A DNA stretch of 12,451 nt from DALYDP01 sp964541635 (GTDB lineage: Bacteria > Patescibacteriota > Gracilibacteria > Peribacterales > Peribacteraceae): the NCBI GenBank assembly GCA_964541635.1, contig CAZIQM010000035.1, positions 1 to 12,451 on the forward strand, written 5' to 3'. Positions 6,254 to 12,358 of the stretch are shown one piece after another. The notes under the pieces were generated by a model that saw nothing but the letters and a program-made list of their open reading frames with translations, did not search any database and had not been told where the DNA came from. The stretch's first letter is position 1, and every line of letters starts with the position of its first letter. The position numbers were made by a program, and so were the translations under genes.

Positions 6254-7657
6254 ATGACGAACCCACCCATCGACCCGCGCATTTTCCGCGCGTACGACAT
6301 CCGCGGCGTCGCGCTCGAACAATTGACCGAAGACGCCGCCCGCCAAATCGCCCATGCCTACGGCACGGTGCTCCGCGAACGCCTGCCCGGGAAAACCCCG
6401 CGCGTGTGCGTCGGGCGCGACGCCCGCACCCACGGGCCCCAGCTGGAACGCGCGACGATCGAGGGCCTCCTCGCCAGCGGATGCGACGTGTACGAAATCG
6501 GCGCGACGCCGAGCCCGCTCGGCTACTTCACGATCTGCGACGGCGGCTTCGACGCCGGCGTCCAGGTGACCGCCAGCCACAACCCGGCCCACGACAACGG
6601 CTTGAAGCTCTCGTTGGCGGGCGCGCACTCCTACGCGAATGACGACATCCAGGACCTCCGCAAGCGCATCGAGGCGAGCACGTTCGCCACGGACGAGCGC
6701 GGCACCGAGCGTCCCTACGACGGCACGACGCCCTACCTGGCCAAGCTCGCGTCGATGTTCGGCGAGGGGTTGAAAGGCATGAAAGTGGCGGTCGACTCGG
6801 GCAACGGCATCGCCGGCCCCGTGTACTGCCAGGCGCTCCGCGCGGCGGGGGCGGAGGTGATCGAGCTCTACACCGAACCGATCGGGACCTTCCCGAACCA
6901 CCCCGCCGACCCCAGCAAGCGGGCGACGCTCAGGGAACTGCAGGAAACGGTCGTGAAGGAAAAAGCCCACATGGGCTTCGGCTTCGACGGCGACGGCGAC
7001 CGCGTGGGATTGGTCGACGAGACGGGCGCCATCCACTCCGCCGACAAGATCATCCTCCTCCTGGCGGAAGACATGCTGAAGCGGCGCCCCGGCACGGCGG
7101 TCGTGTCGACCGTCAGCAACTCGAGCATCATCGAGACGGAGGTGAAGCGCTTCGGCGGCAAGCCGGTCATGTGCAAGGTCGGTCACAGCAACGTCGAACA
7201 CGCGATGACCGACGAGAAAGCCCTCGTGGGCGGCGAGGCCTCGGGCCATATCTTCTGCTTCGAGGACTACTACGCCTTCGACGACGCCCTCGTCGCGGCG
7301 CTGCGCATCGCGAAGGTGGCCAAGGAAGCGGGCGCCCCCCTCTCGGAGCTCATGGCGCGCTATCCGAAAACCTACCTGGCGCAGGAGCGCCGCCCCGCCT
7401 GCCCGGACGACCGCAAATTCCTGGTGATCGAAGAAGTGAAGAAACACTTCGCCGAAAAATACCCCGTGGTCACGATGGACGGCGCGCGCGTGGACTTCGG
7501 CGAGGGCGCCTGGGCGGGACTCCGCGCCAGCAACACGTCGCCGTGCCTGTCGCTCTGCATCGAGGCCCGCAGCCCCGAGAAGCTCGCGGCCATCGAGGAC
7601 GAGATCCTGACGTACATGAAAACGTTCCCGGAAATCGACTGGGAAAAGCCGCATTGA
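6254..7657 (+). CDS. Phosphoglucomutase/phosphomannomutase (alpha-D-phosphohexomutase)
   Basis: The enzyme interconverts hexose 1- and 6-phosphates (glucose or mannose) through a phosphoserine, feeding sugar-nucleotide synthesis for the cell envelope. All four family motifs are intact: the active-site loop VTASHNP with the phosphoserine S108, the Mg2+ loop DGDGDR (245-250), the sugar-binding loop GGEASGH (326-332), and the phosphate-binding loop RASNTSP (424-430). The N-terminus FRAYDIRG (11-18) is also typical. The length of 467 residues is normal for the PGM/PMM type; substrate preference cannot be told by eye. The gene follows the pilin-like pair by 31 nt but has its own promoter overlapping the end of that unit. 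Confidence 0.96.
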   Translation: MTNPPIDPRIFRAYDIRGVALEQLTEDAARQIAHAYGTVLRERLPGKTPRVCVGRDARTHGPQLERATIEGLLASGCDVYEIGATPSPLGYFTICDGGFDAGVQVTASHNPAHDNGLKLSLAGAHSYANDDIQDLRKRIEASTFATDERGTERPYDGTTPYLAKLASMFGEGLKGMKVAVDSGNGIAGPVYCQALRAAGAEVIELYTEPIGTFPNHPADPSKRATLRELQETVVKEKAHMGFGFDGDGDRVGLVDETGAIHSADKIILLLAEDMLKRRPGTAVVSTVSNSSIIETEVKRFGGKPVMCKVGHSNVEHAMTDEKALVGGEASGHIFCFEDYYAFDDALVAALRIAKVAKEAGAPLSELMARYPKTYLAQERRPACPDDRKFLVIEEVKKHFAEKYPVVTMDGARVDFGEGAWAGLRASNTSPCLSLCIEARSPEKLAAIEDEILTYMKTFPEIDWEKPH

Positions 7658-7677
7658 TCCCCTTCCCCCGGAGACCC

Positions 7678-8097
7678 ATGAAAACACTCGCACTCCTCGT
7701 CGCGCTGCTCGCCTCGGTCCCCACGGCCGACGCCGCCGTGATCGCCACGACGAAACAGAAGGCGTTGCCCGTGATCGAGAACGTCCGCGTGTCGGCAGAC
7801 GGCAAGAGCTACGGCTTCGACATCACGAAGGCCCCGAACACCGACGCCTACGACATCTGGGCGCGGATCACCGGCGCGCGGAACAAACCCGAGGCCGAGT
7901 GGTTCGTGCGGTCGATGAAGCTGCGCACGCGCGCGGGGAAAATCGCCGGCGCGACGTTCGCAGGAAGCCCGCTCGACATGCTCGCGTTCTCCAAAAAGGG
8001 CACGTACCAACTGACGATGTTCGCCTGCCCGGCGAACGCGAACGACCCGTCGGAAAAGTCATGCGCCCACGCGTCGGTCGGATTGGTGAAGAAATAA
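7678..8097 (+). CDS. Secreted protein of unknown function
   Basis: This 139-residue protein begins with a clear signal peptide (KTLALLVALLASVPTADA, cleavage near residue 19). The mature part is about 120 residues, mostly polar, with alternating patterns that suggest beta strands, and two cysteines (C117 and C129) that could form a disulfide after export. There is no further hydrophobic segment, so it is probably released or held at the cell surface. GGAG at 7670-7673 sits 4 nt before the ATG, a good Shine-Dalgarno, and the gene begins 20 nt after the phosphohexomutase stop, so it is probably co-transcribed with it. I recognise no family. Confidence 0.75.
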   Translation: MKTLALLVALLASVPTADAAVIATTKQKALPVIENVRVSADGKSYGFDITKAPNTDAYDIWARITGARNKPEAEWFVRSMKLRTRAGKIAGATFAGSPLDMLAFSKKGTYQLTMFACPANANDPSEKSCAHASVGLVKK

Positions 8098-8109
8098 CGG
8101 CCCAAAGGG

Positions 8110-8138
8110 CGGACCGCCGCGCCCCGGGCTGCTATACT
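8110..8138 (+). promoter_or_regulatory. Promoter of the 50-residue membrane protein gene
   Basis: An extended -10 TGC TATACT (hexamer 8133-8138) ends 9 nt before the ATG at 8148. The -35 (CGGACC at 8110-8115, 17-nt spacer) is weak, but the extended -10 is identical to those at 4520 (+) and 10829 (-). Confidence 0.6.
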
Positions 8139-8147
8139 CCTTGAGCC

Positions 8148-8300
8148 ATGTGGCCGTTCCGGAAAAAGAAAAAGCTGTCGAAAACCAAGCTCGTCGTGGG
8201 CTTGGTGATCGGTGGCGCCATCGCGGCGACGGTGGGCAAGAAAATCATGGAGAAACAGGCCGAGCTGCGGGAAGCGGACAATGACGACGAGAAACGGTGA
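8148..8300 (+). CDS. Small single-pass membrane protein, 50 residues
   Basis: This short gene encodes a 50-residue protein. The N-terminus is strongly basic (MWPFRKKKKLSKTK), then a Gly/Ala-rich hydrophobic helix (LVVGLVIGGAIAATVG, about 15-30), then a charged tail (KKIMEKQAELREADNDDEKR). The layout suggests a membrane anchor with both flanks charged and the basic N-terminus in the cytoplasm; it resembles small YtxH-like proteins only in general form. Support for a real gene is the extended -10 box TGCTATACT just upstream and the sensible charge pattern. No function can be assigned. Confidence 0.65.
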   Translation: MWPFRKKKKLSKTKLVVGLVIGGAIAATVGKKIMEKQAELREADNDDEKR

Positions 8301-8305
8301 ACCCG

Positions 8306-8334
8306 TTGCAGTGGGCGCTGTGCGGGAATAGCAT
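8306..8334 (+). promoter_or_regulatory. Promoter of the winged-helix gene pair
   Basis: TTGCAG (8306-8311), a 17-nt spacer and TAGCAT (8329-8334); the ATG at 8344 follows after 9 nt. The predicted leader is about 2-4 nt and no Shine-Dalgarno is present. Confidence 0.5.
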
Positions 8335-8343
8335 GCCCGGCCG

Positions 8344-9654
8344 ATGGCAAAGAACCCCGCAAACGCCCAGGCTCGCAGCAACCTAACCCCGAAGCAACAG
8401 GAGGTGCTGGCCATGTTCGACGGCGAAGCGTTGACCGCGGCGGAGATCGCGATGACCGTCCACAAGGACATCATGACCGTGCGGCAGCACCTGAAGGCAC
8501 TCGTCGCGGGCAACCACATCCTGAGCACGAAGCGCGGCCGCGTCGTCTACTTCCACAAGGAAGGCGTCAGCGTGCCCGAAGGCGAGAGGCGGGACGGGGC
8601 GTCCGCAGAAGACGGGGAGACACCGGACGGCGGCATGCCGGAAAACGAGGAAGGCGAAGAGGGACCGGGCGGAGAACACGAAGAAGGGTCGGACGACGAA
8701 TACGGGATGCACGAAGAGCAGGAGGAAGAATCGGATGAAGAAGGAGATTCCGAAACGGCCGCTCCCCGCCGCGCCGGGCGCGCGGGCGGCAGCGACTTCC
8801 TCGTGGAGGGAACGGTGGATCCGACGAAGGCGACCGGCATCCTGAACGTGAAACGCTTCGAACGCGAGAGGCTCGAAACGCTGTACGCCGACACGCCGGG
8901 CTACATGCTCCCGGTGATCAAGGAAGCGCTGGAGAGCATCCTGTCGCTCACGAACGACGCCGCGGCGCTCGACGCGGAATACGAACGGATCCGGCGGCGG
9001 GAGGGCATCGACAAAAAGACGCTCATCGTGTGGGCCATCGCGCTCTCGGCGAACGGGTTGACGTACGCGGACATCGCGAAGAAACCCGACGCGCCGACGG
9101 CCCCGGTTCGCCCGGAGGTCGCGGCCGACGTCGACGATGCGGCGGACGACCACGAGAACCAGGACGACGAAGGATACGTGCCCCCTGCGCCGCTTCCCGC
9201 ACCTGAACCGTTCGTCCGCGCGAAGCGCGATTACACCCGCCGACGGTCGCCGGCCGGTATCGACGAAGGCGAAGGAAACGAACGGCCCGACCGATCGATC
9301 CACATCGACCCCCGCCTGACGCCGAAACAGCAAATGGACCGCGACGTCTTCCAAAAGGACCCGGCGTTGCTGGCACTGCGCGAAACGAATCTCTGCGCGT
9401 CGCTCACGGACCTCACGCAACGCCTGTCGCCCGCGGAGTGGTCCGAATACGCGATGATCATGGGCCTGGCGAACGGCGACGTACAAGGATCCTCGGAGCG
9501 GTTCATCGCGCTCTTCCGTAAAGCGCACCCCTCGATCCCGGCGAACGACGCCAGCGAACTCGCAATGCTGGTCCTCACGCCGGAAAACATGCGTGCACGC
9601 GACGCGGCCGCGCGGTACGGGGAATTGTCCGCGGCCTATTTCCGCACCGCCTGA
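8344..9654 (+). CDS. N-terminal winged-helix protein with long acidic linker; unknown function
   Basis: A 436-residue multi-part protein. Residues about 14-72 form a winged helix-turn-helix: LTPKQQEVLAMF, helices TAAEIAMTVHKDIMTVRQHL, then the wing STKRGRVVYFHK, as in DNA-binding regulators. Residues about 78-137 are an extremely acidic, probably disordered linker rich in Glu, Asp and Gly. A helical middle segment spans about 165-247, a second Asp/Pro-rich linker about 248-322, and a final helical part about 325-436, beginning with LTPKQQ again (325-330), the same hexapeptide as at 14-19. The Met start follows TAGCAT by 9 nt. The stop overlaps the next start by one base (TGATG), so the two products are translationally coupled and probably work together. 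I recognise no named family beyond the winged helix. Confidence 0.75.
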   Translation: MAKNPANAQARSNLTPKQQEVLAMFDGEALTAAEIAMTVHKDIMTVRQHLKALVAGNHILSTKRGRVVYFHKEGVSVPEGERRDGASAEDGETPDGGMPENEEGEEGPGGEHEEGSDDEYGMHEEQEEESDEEGDSETAAPRRAGRAGGSDFLVEGTVDPTKATGILNVKRFERERLETLYADTPGYMLPVIKEALESILSLTNDAAALDAEYERIRRREGIDKKTLIVWAIALSANGLTYADIAKKPDAPTAPVRPEVAADVDDAADDHENQDDEGYVPPAPLPAPEPFVRAKRDYTRRRSPAGIDEGEGNERPDRSIHIDPRLTPKQQMDRDVFQKDPALLALRETNLCASLTDLTQRLSPAEWSEYAMIMGLANGDVQGSSERFIALFRKAHPSIPANDASELAMLVLTPENMRARDAAARYGELSAAYFRTA

Positions 9655-10493
9655 TGCCCCTGGAATCGTTCGGTAACGGCGAAGAGCGCCCGGAATTCCT
9701 CCCCGAGGAACAGCTCGCCGCGCGGCTGAAGGCCGTGCAGGACGCCGAGCGTTTCACGTACCGCGGCCCCGACATCTCGATCGAATTCGCGCACGGGCTC
9801 ATCGGCAAGATCCACCGCAAGGCGCCGAACGTGATGGACAAGGAACTGCGCGCGATCAACCTTTCCCGCGACGGGTACATGGCGATCTTCCGGCTGTCCG
9901 ACGACATCGCGCACCGCATGGATACCGAATCGAGTTTCCGCGACGGAGGCCCCGTCCCGATCGTGAACCGCACGAAAGCCCCGCCGAAAGCGCCCAGGAA
10001 AAAGCGGGAGAAAACTGCGGCGACCGTCGCCGCGCCCACGGGGCACGCCAACGGCGATCCCGCATCGACCCCCGTCGCGGGAGCGCCCGCCCCGTCCATC
10101 GCCCCGATCGATCCTGCGCCGAACCGTGACGAAACGACGATCAAACCCCCGGTCGCCGAACTGGCGGCGCCGGATCCCGCGTGGATCGAGAGAATGACGA
10201 CGCTCGCGAAGATGATGTCGGACGAAACGCGCGTGCAGGTCATGGTCACGCTTTCGAACCTGACGGAGGGGAAACGCATCAACGTGTCGACAATGGCGAG
10301 GCGCTTGAACATGAGCCAGCCCGCATTGAGCCACCATATTTCGCTGCTGGAAGACGCGGGGTTCCTCGCGCTCGACCGGGACGGAGGCAGGCAAAACTTC
10401 TACCGTGTGACGCAGCGGTTCCGTGACGACATGAGGGCCGTCGGGAATTTCTTGGACGGCACGATCGCGCGGGGCGGAGCACAGAACGAATGA
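9654..10493 (+). CDS. Protein with C-terminal ArsR-like winged helix; unknown function
   Basis: A 279-residue protein. The N-terminal part (about 1-105) is a mixed globular region without a family I recognise. Residues 106-178 are a Pro/Ala/Lys-rich linker. Residues about 181-258 are a good ArsR-type winged helix: LAKMMSDETRVQVMVTL, then INVSTMARRLNMSQPALSHH and LLEDAGFLALDRDGG, followed by the wing RQNFYRVT. The usual metal-sensing cysteine pair in the recognition region is missing, and the whole protein has no cysteine, so a metal sensor is unlikely. The domain order is the mirror of its coupled upstream partner, whose winged helix is N-terminal. The two may form a hetero-complex on DNA; that is an inference. 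Confidence 0.8.
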   Translation: MPLESFGNGEERPEFLPEEQLAARLKAVQDAERFTYRGPDISIEFAHGLIGKIHRKAPNVMDKELRAINLSRDGYMAIFRLSDDIAHRMDTESSFRDGGPVPIVNRTKAPPKAPRKKREKTAATVAAPTGHANGDPASTPVAGAPAPSIAPIDPAPNRDETTIKPPVAELAAPDPAWIERMTTLAKMMSDETRVQVMVTLSNLTEGKRINVSTMARRLNMSQPALSHHISLLEDAGFLALDRDGGRQNFYRVTQRFRDDMRAVGNFLDGTIARGGAQNE

Positions 10494-10494
10494 T

Positions 10495-10525
10495 TAAAAA
10501 ACGCCCCGCTCATAGAGCGGGGCGT
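10495..10525 (-). terminator. Strong minus-strand terminator of the putative RNA gene
   Basis: A perfect 11-bp stem (10501-10511 with 10515-10525) with a three-base loop. On the minus strand it runs into a T-tract (10501-10496). On the plus strand there is no T-tract after it, so its orientation is minus, although the hairpin could also protect the 3' end of the plus-strand mRNA that stops at 10493. Confidence 0.88.
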
Positions 10526-10611
10526 CGAGCTCTTCAGCACGCGTGTACTGAAGAGAGTGACCGTGACCTGCGGTACTCCCTACCACGGTTCGGAGAAGAG
10601 GTCTCCGGGCC

Positions 10612-10624
10612 GTGTGTGTTTGTG
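10612..10624. repeat. Direct repeat copy 1 (GTGTGTGTTTGTG)
   Basis: This 13-base sequence occurs again at 10674-10686, 62 bases further on. Both copies lie between helices of the putative RNA, where the RNA strand reads CACAAACACACAC. Confidence 0.8.
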
Positions 10625-10673
10625 TAGGTTTGTTCGTCCCTGTGAGCCTGGGAGAGGCGGGCGGTTGCCCGAT

Positions 10674-10686
10674 GTGTGTGTTTGTG
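10674..10686. repeat. Direct repeat copy 2 (GTGTGTGTTTGTG)
   Basis: Identical to 10612-10624. In the minus-strand RNA it lies between the hairpins at 10658-10671 and 10689-10711, so it is probably single-stranded. Confidence 0.8.
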
Positions 10687-10823
10687 GTGGGTCCCTCGCG
10701 TGGAGGGAACCGTTGTCTGCGGCTGGTCTGGCCGCGGCGGCAGGGAGGGGAGAACGCGGGGCCCGGAAGGCCAGCACTCACCCCTCGCTGCGGGGTATCA
10801 AGGGCGGAAGGAGCAAATCACTC

Positions 10824-10852
10824 AGTATAGCACATCCGACGTTTGCGGACAA
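10824..10852 (-). promoter_or_regulatory. Promoter of the putative non-coding RNA
   Basis: On the minus strand TTGTCC (10852-10847), a 17-nt spacer ending in extended -10 TGC, and TATACT (10829-10824). Initiation is expected near 10818. It is almost the same as the promoter at 4497-4525, and its -35 box overlaps that of the divergent guanylate kinase promoter. Confidence 0.75.
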
Positions 10853-10871
10853 GACGTCACATGCCTAGAAT
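10843..10871 (+). promoter_or_regulatory. Promoter of guanylate kinase, leaderless geometry
   Basis: TTGCGG (10843-10848), a 17-nt spacer and TAGAAT (10866-10871), with the ATG 6 nt later. Its -35 region overlaps the -35 of the minus-strand RNA promoter, so the two may compete for polymerase. Confidence 0.6.
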
Positions 10872-10877
10872 CGCACC

Positions 10878-11468
10878 ATGGGAGAGCCCAAAAACGGCTT
10901 CGGAAAGCTGGTTCTGATCATCGGCCCCAGCGGCGTCGGCAAGAGCGTCGTGATGCGGTATTTGCGCACGCACCATCCCGAGTTCCATTTCCCCCGATCG
11001 TCGACGACGCGGGCCCGAAGGCCGGGCGAAGGCGACGAGAATTACCACTTCGTGACGAACCCGGAATTCGACGCGCTCGTCGCCGAACATAAATTCGTCG
11101 AATGGGCGATCGTCCACGGAAAGGATCGCTATGGCACGATGCTCGACGAGATCGTCCCGTACATCGAACGCGGAAAGATCGTCGTCCGCGAGATCGACGT
11201 GCAGGGTTTCGTGAGCATCCAGAACTCGCGCCTGTTCCACGACGGCAAGCACCCGGTGCAATCGATTTTCATCCTGCCGGAATCGAAGGAGCAGGTCATC
11301 GCGCACATCAAGAAGCGCGCGCCCATCAGCGACGACGAACTGCACCGCCGCATCCACAGCATGGACAAGGAACTCGCCTACGCGGACCACTGCGACGAGC
11401 GCGTCCTCAACGTCGAGGGCAAACTCGACGACACCGTGAAGGAAGTGGAACGGTTAATCGTGGGCTAA
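10878..11468 (+). CDS. gmk: Guanylate kinase
   Basis: Guanylate kinase converts GMP to GDP with ATP in purine nucleotide synthesis. The P-loop is GPSGVGKS (16-23). The GMP-binding region shows RSSTTRARRPGEGDENYHFV (40-59), the family pattern of Ser-x-Thr-Thr-Arg, Arg-x-Gly-Glu and Tyr-x-Phe. FVEWAIVHGKDRYGT (73-87) and REIDVQG (104-110) complete the core. The C-terminal part has the helical lid with KKRAPISDDELHRRI. The length is 196 residues, at the short end of normal. The start follows TAGAAT by 6 nt and no Shine-Dalgarno is present. The DUF692-like gene begins 26 nt after its stop and has its own -10-like box. Confidence 0.95.
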   Translation: MGEPKNGFGKLVLIIGPSGVGKSVVMRYLRTHHPEFHFPRSSTTRARRPGEGDENYHFVTNPEFDALVAEHKFVEWAIVHGKDRYGTMLDEIVPYIERGKIVVREIDVQGFVSIQNSRLFHDGKHPVQSIFILPESKEQVIAHIKKRAPISDDELHRRIHSMDKELAYADHCDERVLNVEGKLDDTVKEVERLIVG

Positions 11469-11479
11469 GCGGGACCGTG

Positions 11480-11485
11480 TATACT
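11480..11485 (+). promoter_or_regulatory. -10 box upstream of the DUF692-like gene
   Basis: TATACT ends 9 nt before the ATG at 11495. I see no convincing -35 at 17 nt, so this is the weakest of the series; read-through from gmk is equally possible. Confidence 0.4.
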
Positions 11486-11494
11486 GCGGCCTCC

Positions 11495-12313
11495 ATGAAG
11501 CTCGCAGTGAACTGGTCGCCGCAGGCGGAACGATTGCTCCTCTCGGGCGATATCGACGTGGACCTGTGGAAGTGCTCCGATTGGCCGGAGCTGGTGGACC
11601 CCGCCTTGGAAACGAAGCCCGCGTACGTCCACTTCCCCATCCACACTTCGAAGGATTTCGCGGTGGACTGGGAAAAGGTGCGCATGTGGATGGACAAGAC
11701 GGGCACGACGAACGTGAACATGCACCTGATCGCGGCGCAGGCGGATTTCCCGGACATCCCCTTCGACTCGCGCGACGCGGAACACCGCGAACGGGTGGTC
11801 GACATGATGGTCCGCTGCATCAGGGCCACCGGCGACGCCGTGGGCATCGAAAACGTCATCGTCGAAAACCTCCCGACGCGCCGGACGAACGCCGACGGTT
11901 CGCGGCCGCTGCACTGCAGCATCATGGCCGAGACGATCGCGGCCGCCATCGAACGATCGGGGTGCCGCTTGCTGCTCGATATCGACCACGCCCGCAACGC
12001 CGCGGACGTTTTGGGGATGGACGCGAAGGACTACATCGAATCGCTCCCGGTCGACCGCATCGGCGAGCTCCACACTTCCGGCGTCCAACGCATCGACGGC
12101 GAGCTGGAGGACCACATGGGCATGTCCGACGAATGCTGGGGGTACTTCGACTGGGCCATCGAGCGGATGCGGTCGGGCGCGTGGGCCACGCCGGGCATCT
12201 GCGCGTTCGAGTACGGCGGCATCGGCCCGGTCTTCCGCGACCGCAGCGACATCAAGATCCTCGCCGAACAGGTGCCCTGCCTCTTCGCCGCGGTCCACTC
12301 GTTGGATAAATAA
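11495..12313 (+). CDS. DUF692-like TIM-barrel protein (multinuclear iron oxidase family candidate)
   Basis: A 272-residue protein whose C-terminal half follows the DUF692 pattern: a Glu-Asn strand (VIVENLP, 121-127), the cysteine-flanked CRLLLDIDHARNA (157-169), YIESLPVDRIGELHTSG (180-196) and the Asp-His pair LEDHMG (204-209), then a Trp-containing helix and a late Glu (FEYGG, 238-242). Candidate metal ligands are H46, E124, D162 or D164, H165, H193, D206, H207 and E239. Characterised DUF692 enzymes (for example MbnB and TglH) use two or three iron ions to modify cysteines in small peptides. Whether this member is an oxidase, and on what, is unknown; no precursor peptide gene is obvious in the window. 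The N-terminal third is less typical. It follows gmk by 26 nt. Confidence 0.65.
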   Translation: MKLAVNWSPQAERLLLSGDIDVDLWKCSDWPELVDPALETKPAYVHFPIHTSKDFAVDWEKVRMWMDKTGTTNVNMHLIAAQADFPDIPFDSRDAEHRERVVDMMVRCIRATGDAVGIENVIVENLPTRRTNADGSRPLHCSIMAETIAAAIERSGCRLLLDIDHARNAADVLGMDAKDYIESLPVDRIGELHTSGVQRIDGELEDHMGMSDECWGYFDWAIERMRSGAWATPGICAFEYGGIGPVFRDRSDIKILAEQVPCLFAAVHSLDK

Positions 12314-12337
12314 TGTATTCAACGCCTCCCCTACCCC

Positions 12338-12358
12338 TCCCGCGCCGCGGGATTGTTT
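12338..12358 (+). terminator. Possible weak terminator after the DUF692-like gene
   Basis: TCCCG pairs with CGGGA around CGCCG (12338-12352), followed by the T-rich TTGTTT (12353-12358), which also serves as the putative -35 box of the next promoter. The stem is short, so confidence is low. Confidence 0.35.

Larger units (their letters stand above)
10496..10818 (-). ncRNA. Putative structured non-coding RNA, about 320 nt, family unknown
   Basis: This stretch has no credible gene; it carries a minus-strand promoter (TTGTCC, 17 nt, TATACT), several local helices and a strong terminator. Visible stems by plus-strand position: 10780-10784 with 10792-10796; 10728-10733 with 10769-10774; 10692-10697 with 10703-10708, extended past a mismatch; 10658-10662 with 10667-10671; 10584-10588 plus 10591-10596 with 10602-10607 plus 10610-10614 around a 2x2 internal loop; 10530-10537 with 10548-10555. 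The RNA would be C- and A-rich, with two copies of CACAAACACACAC lying in unpaired linkers. I see no tmRNA T-arm, no RNase P signature, no SRP apical motif and no 6S-like single rod. The role is unknown. Confidence 0.65.

Noticed and set aside
6200..7693. Minus-strand 497-codon open frame opposite the phosphohexomutase
   Set aside because: It is a shadow of an enzyme with all catalytic motifs intact on the plus strand; the translation is Arg/Ala/Val-rich without motifs.
8093..8130. Terminator after the secreted protein gene
   Set aside because: Short GC-rich self-complementary pieces are present (GCCC with GGGC), but there is no stable long stem and no T-tract.
10494..10781. Minus-strand open frame of 95 codons in the gmk upstream gap
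   Set aside because: Composition is not protein-like (Thr/His/Arg/Pro runs from CA-repeats), its stop lies in the T-tract of the terminator, and its interior is full of RNA helices.
10496..10818. RNase P RNA, tmRNA, SRP RNA or 6S RNA
   Set aside because: I compared both strands with the conserved cores I know. A few short similarities exist on the plus strand (GGAGCAA-like and TCCGGGC), but the ordered set of conserved regions is absent and the promoter and terminator are on the other strand.
10557..11092. Plus-strand open frames across the same gap (for example 10557-10868 and 10676-11092)
   Set aside because: They have Cys/Gly/Arg-rich low-complexity translations, no start signals, and run into gmk in the wrong frame.
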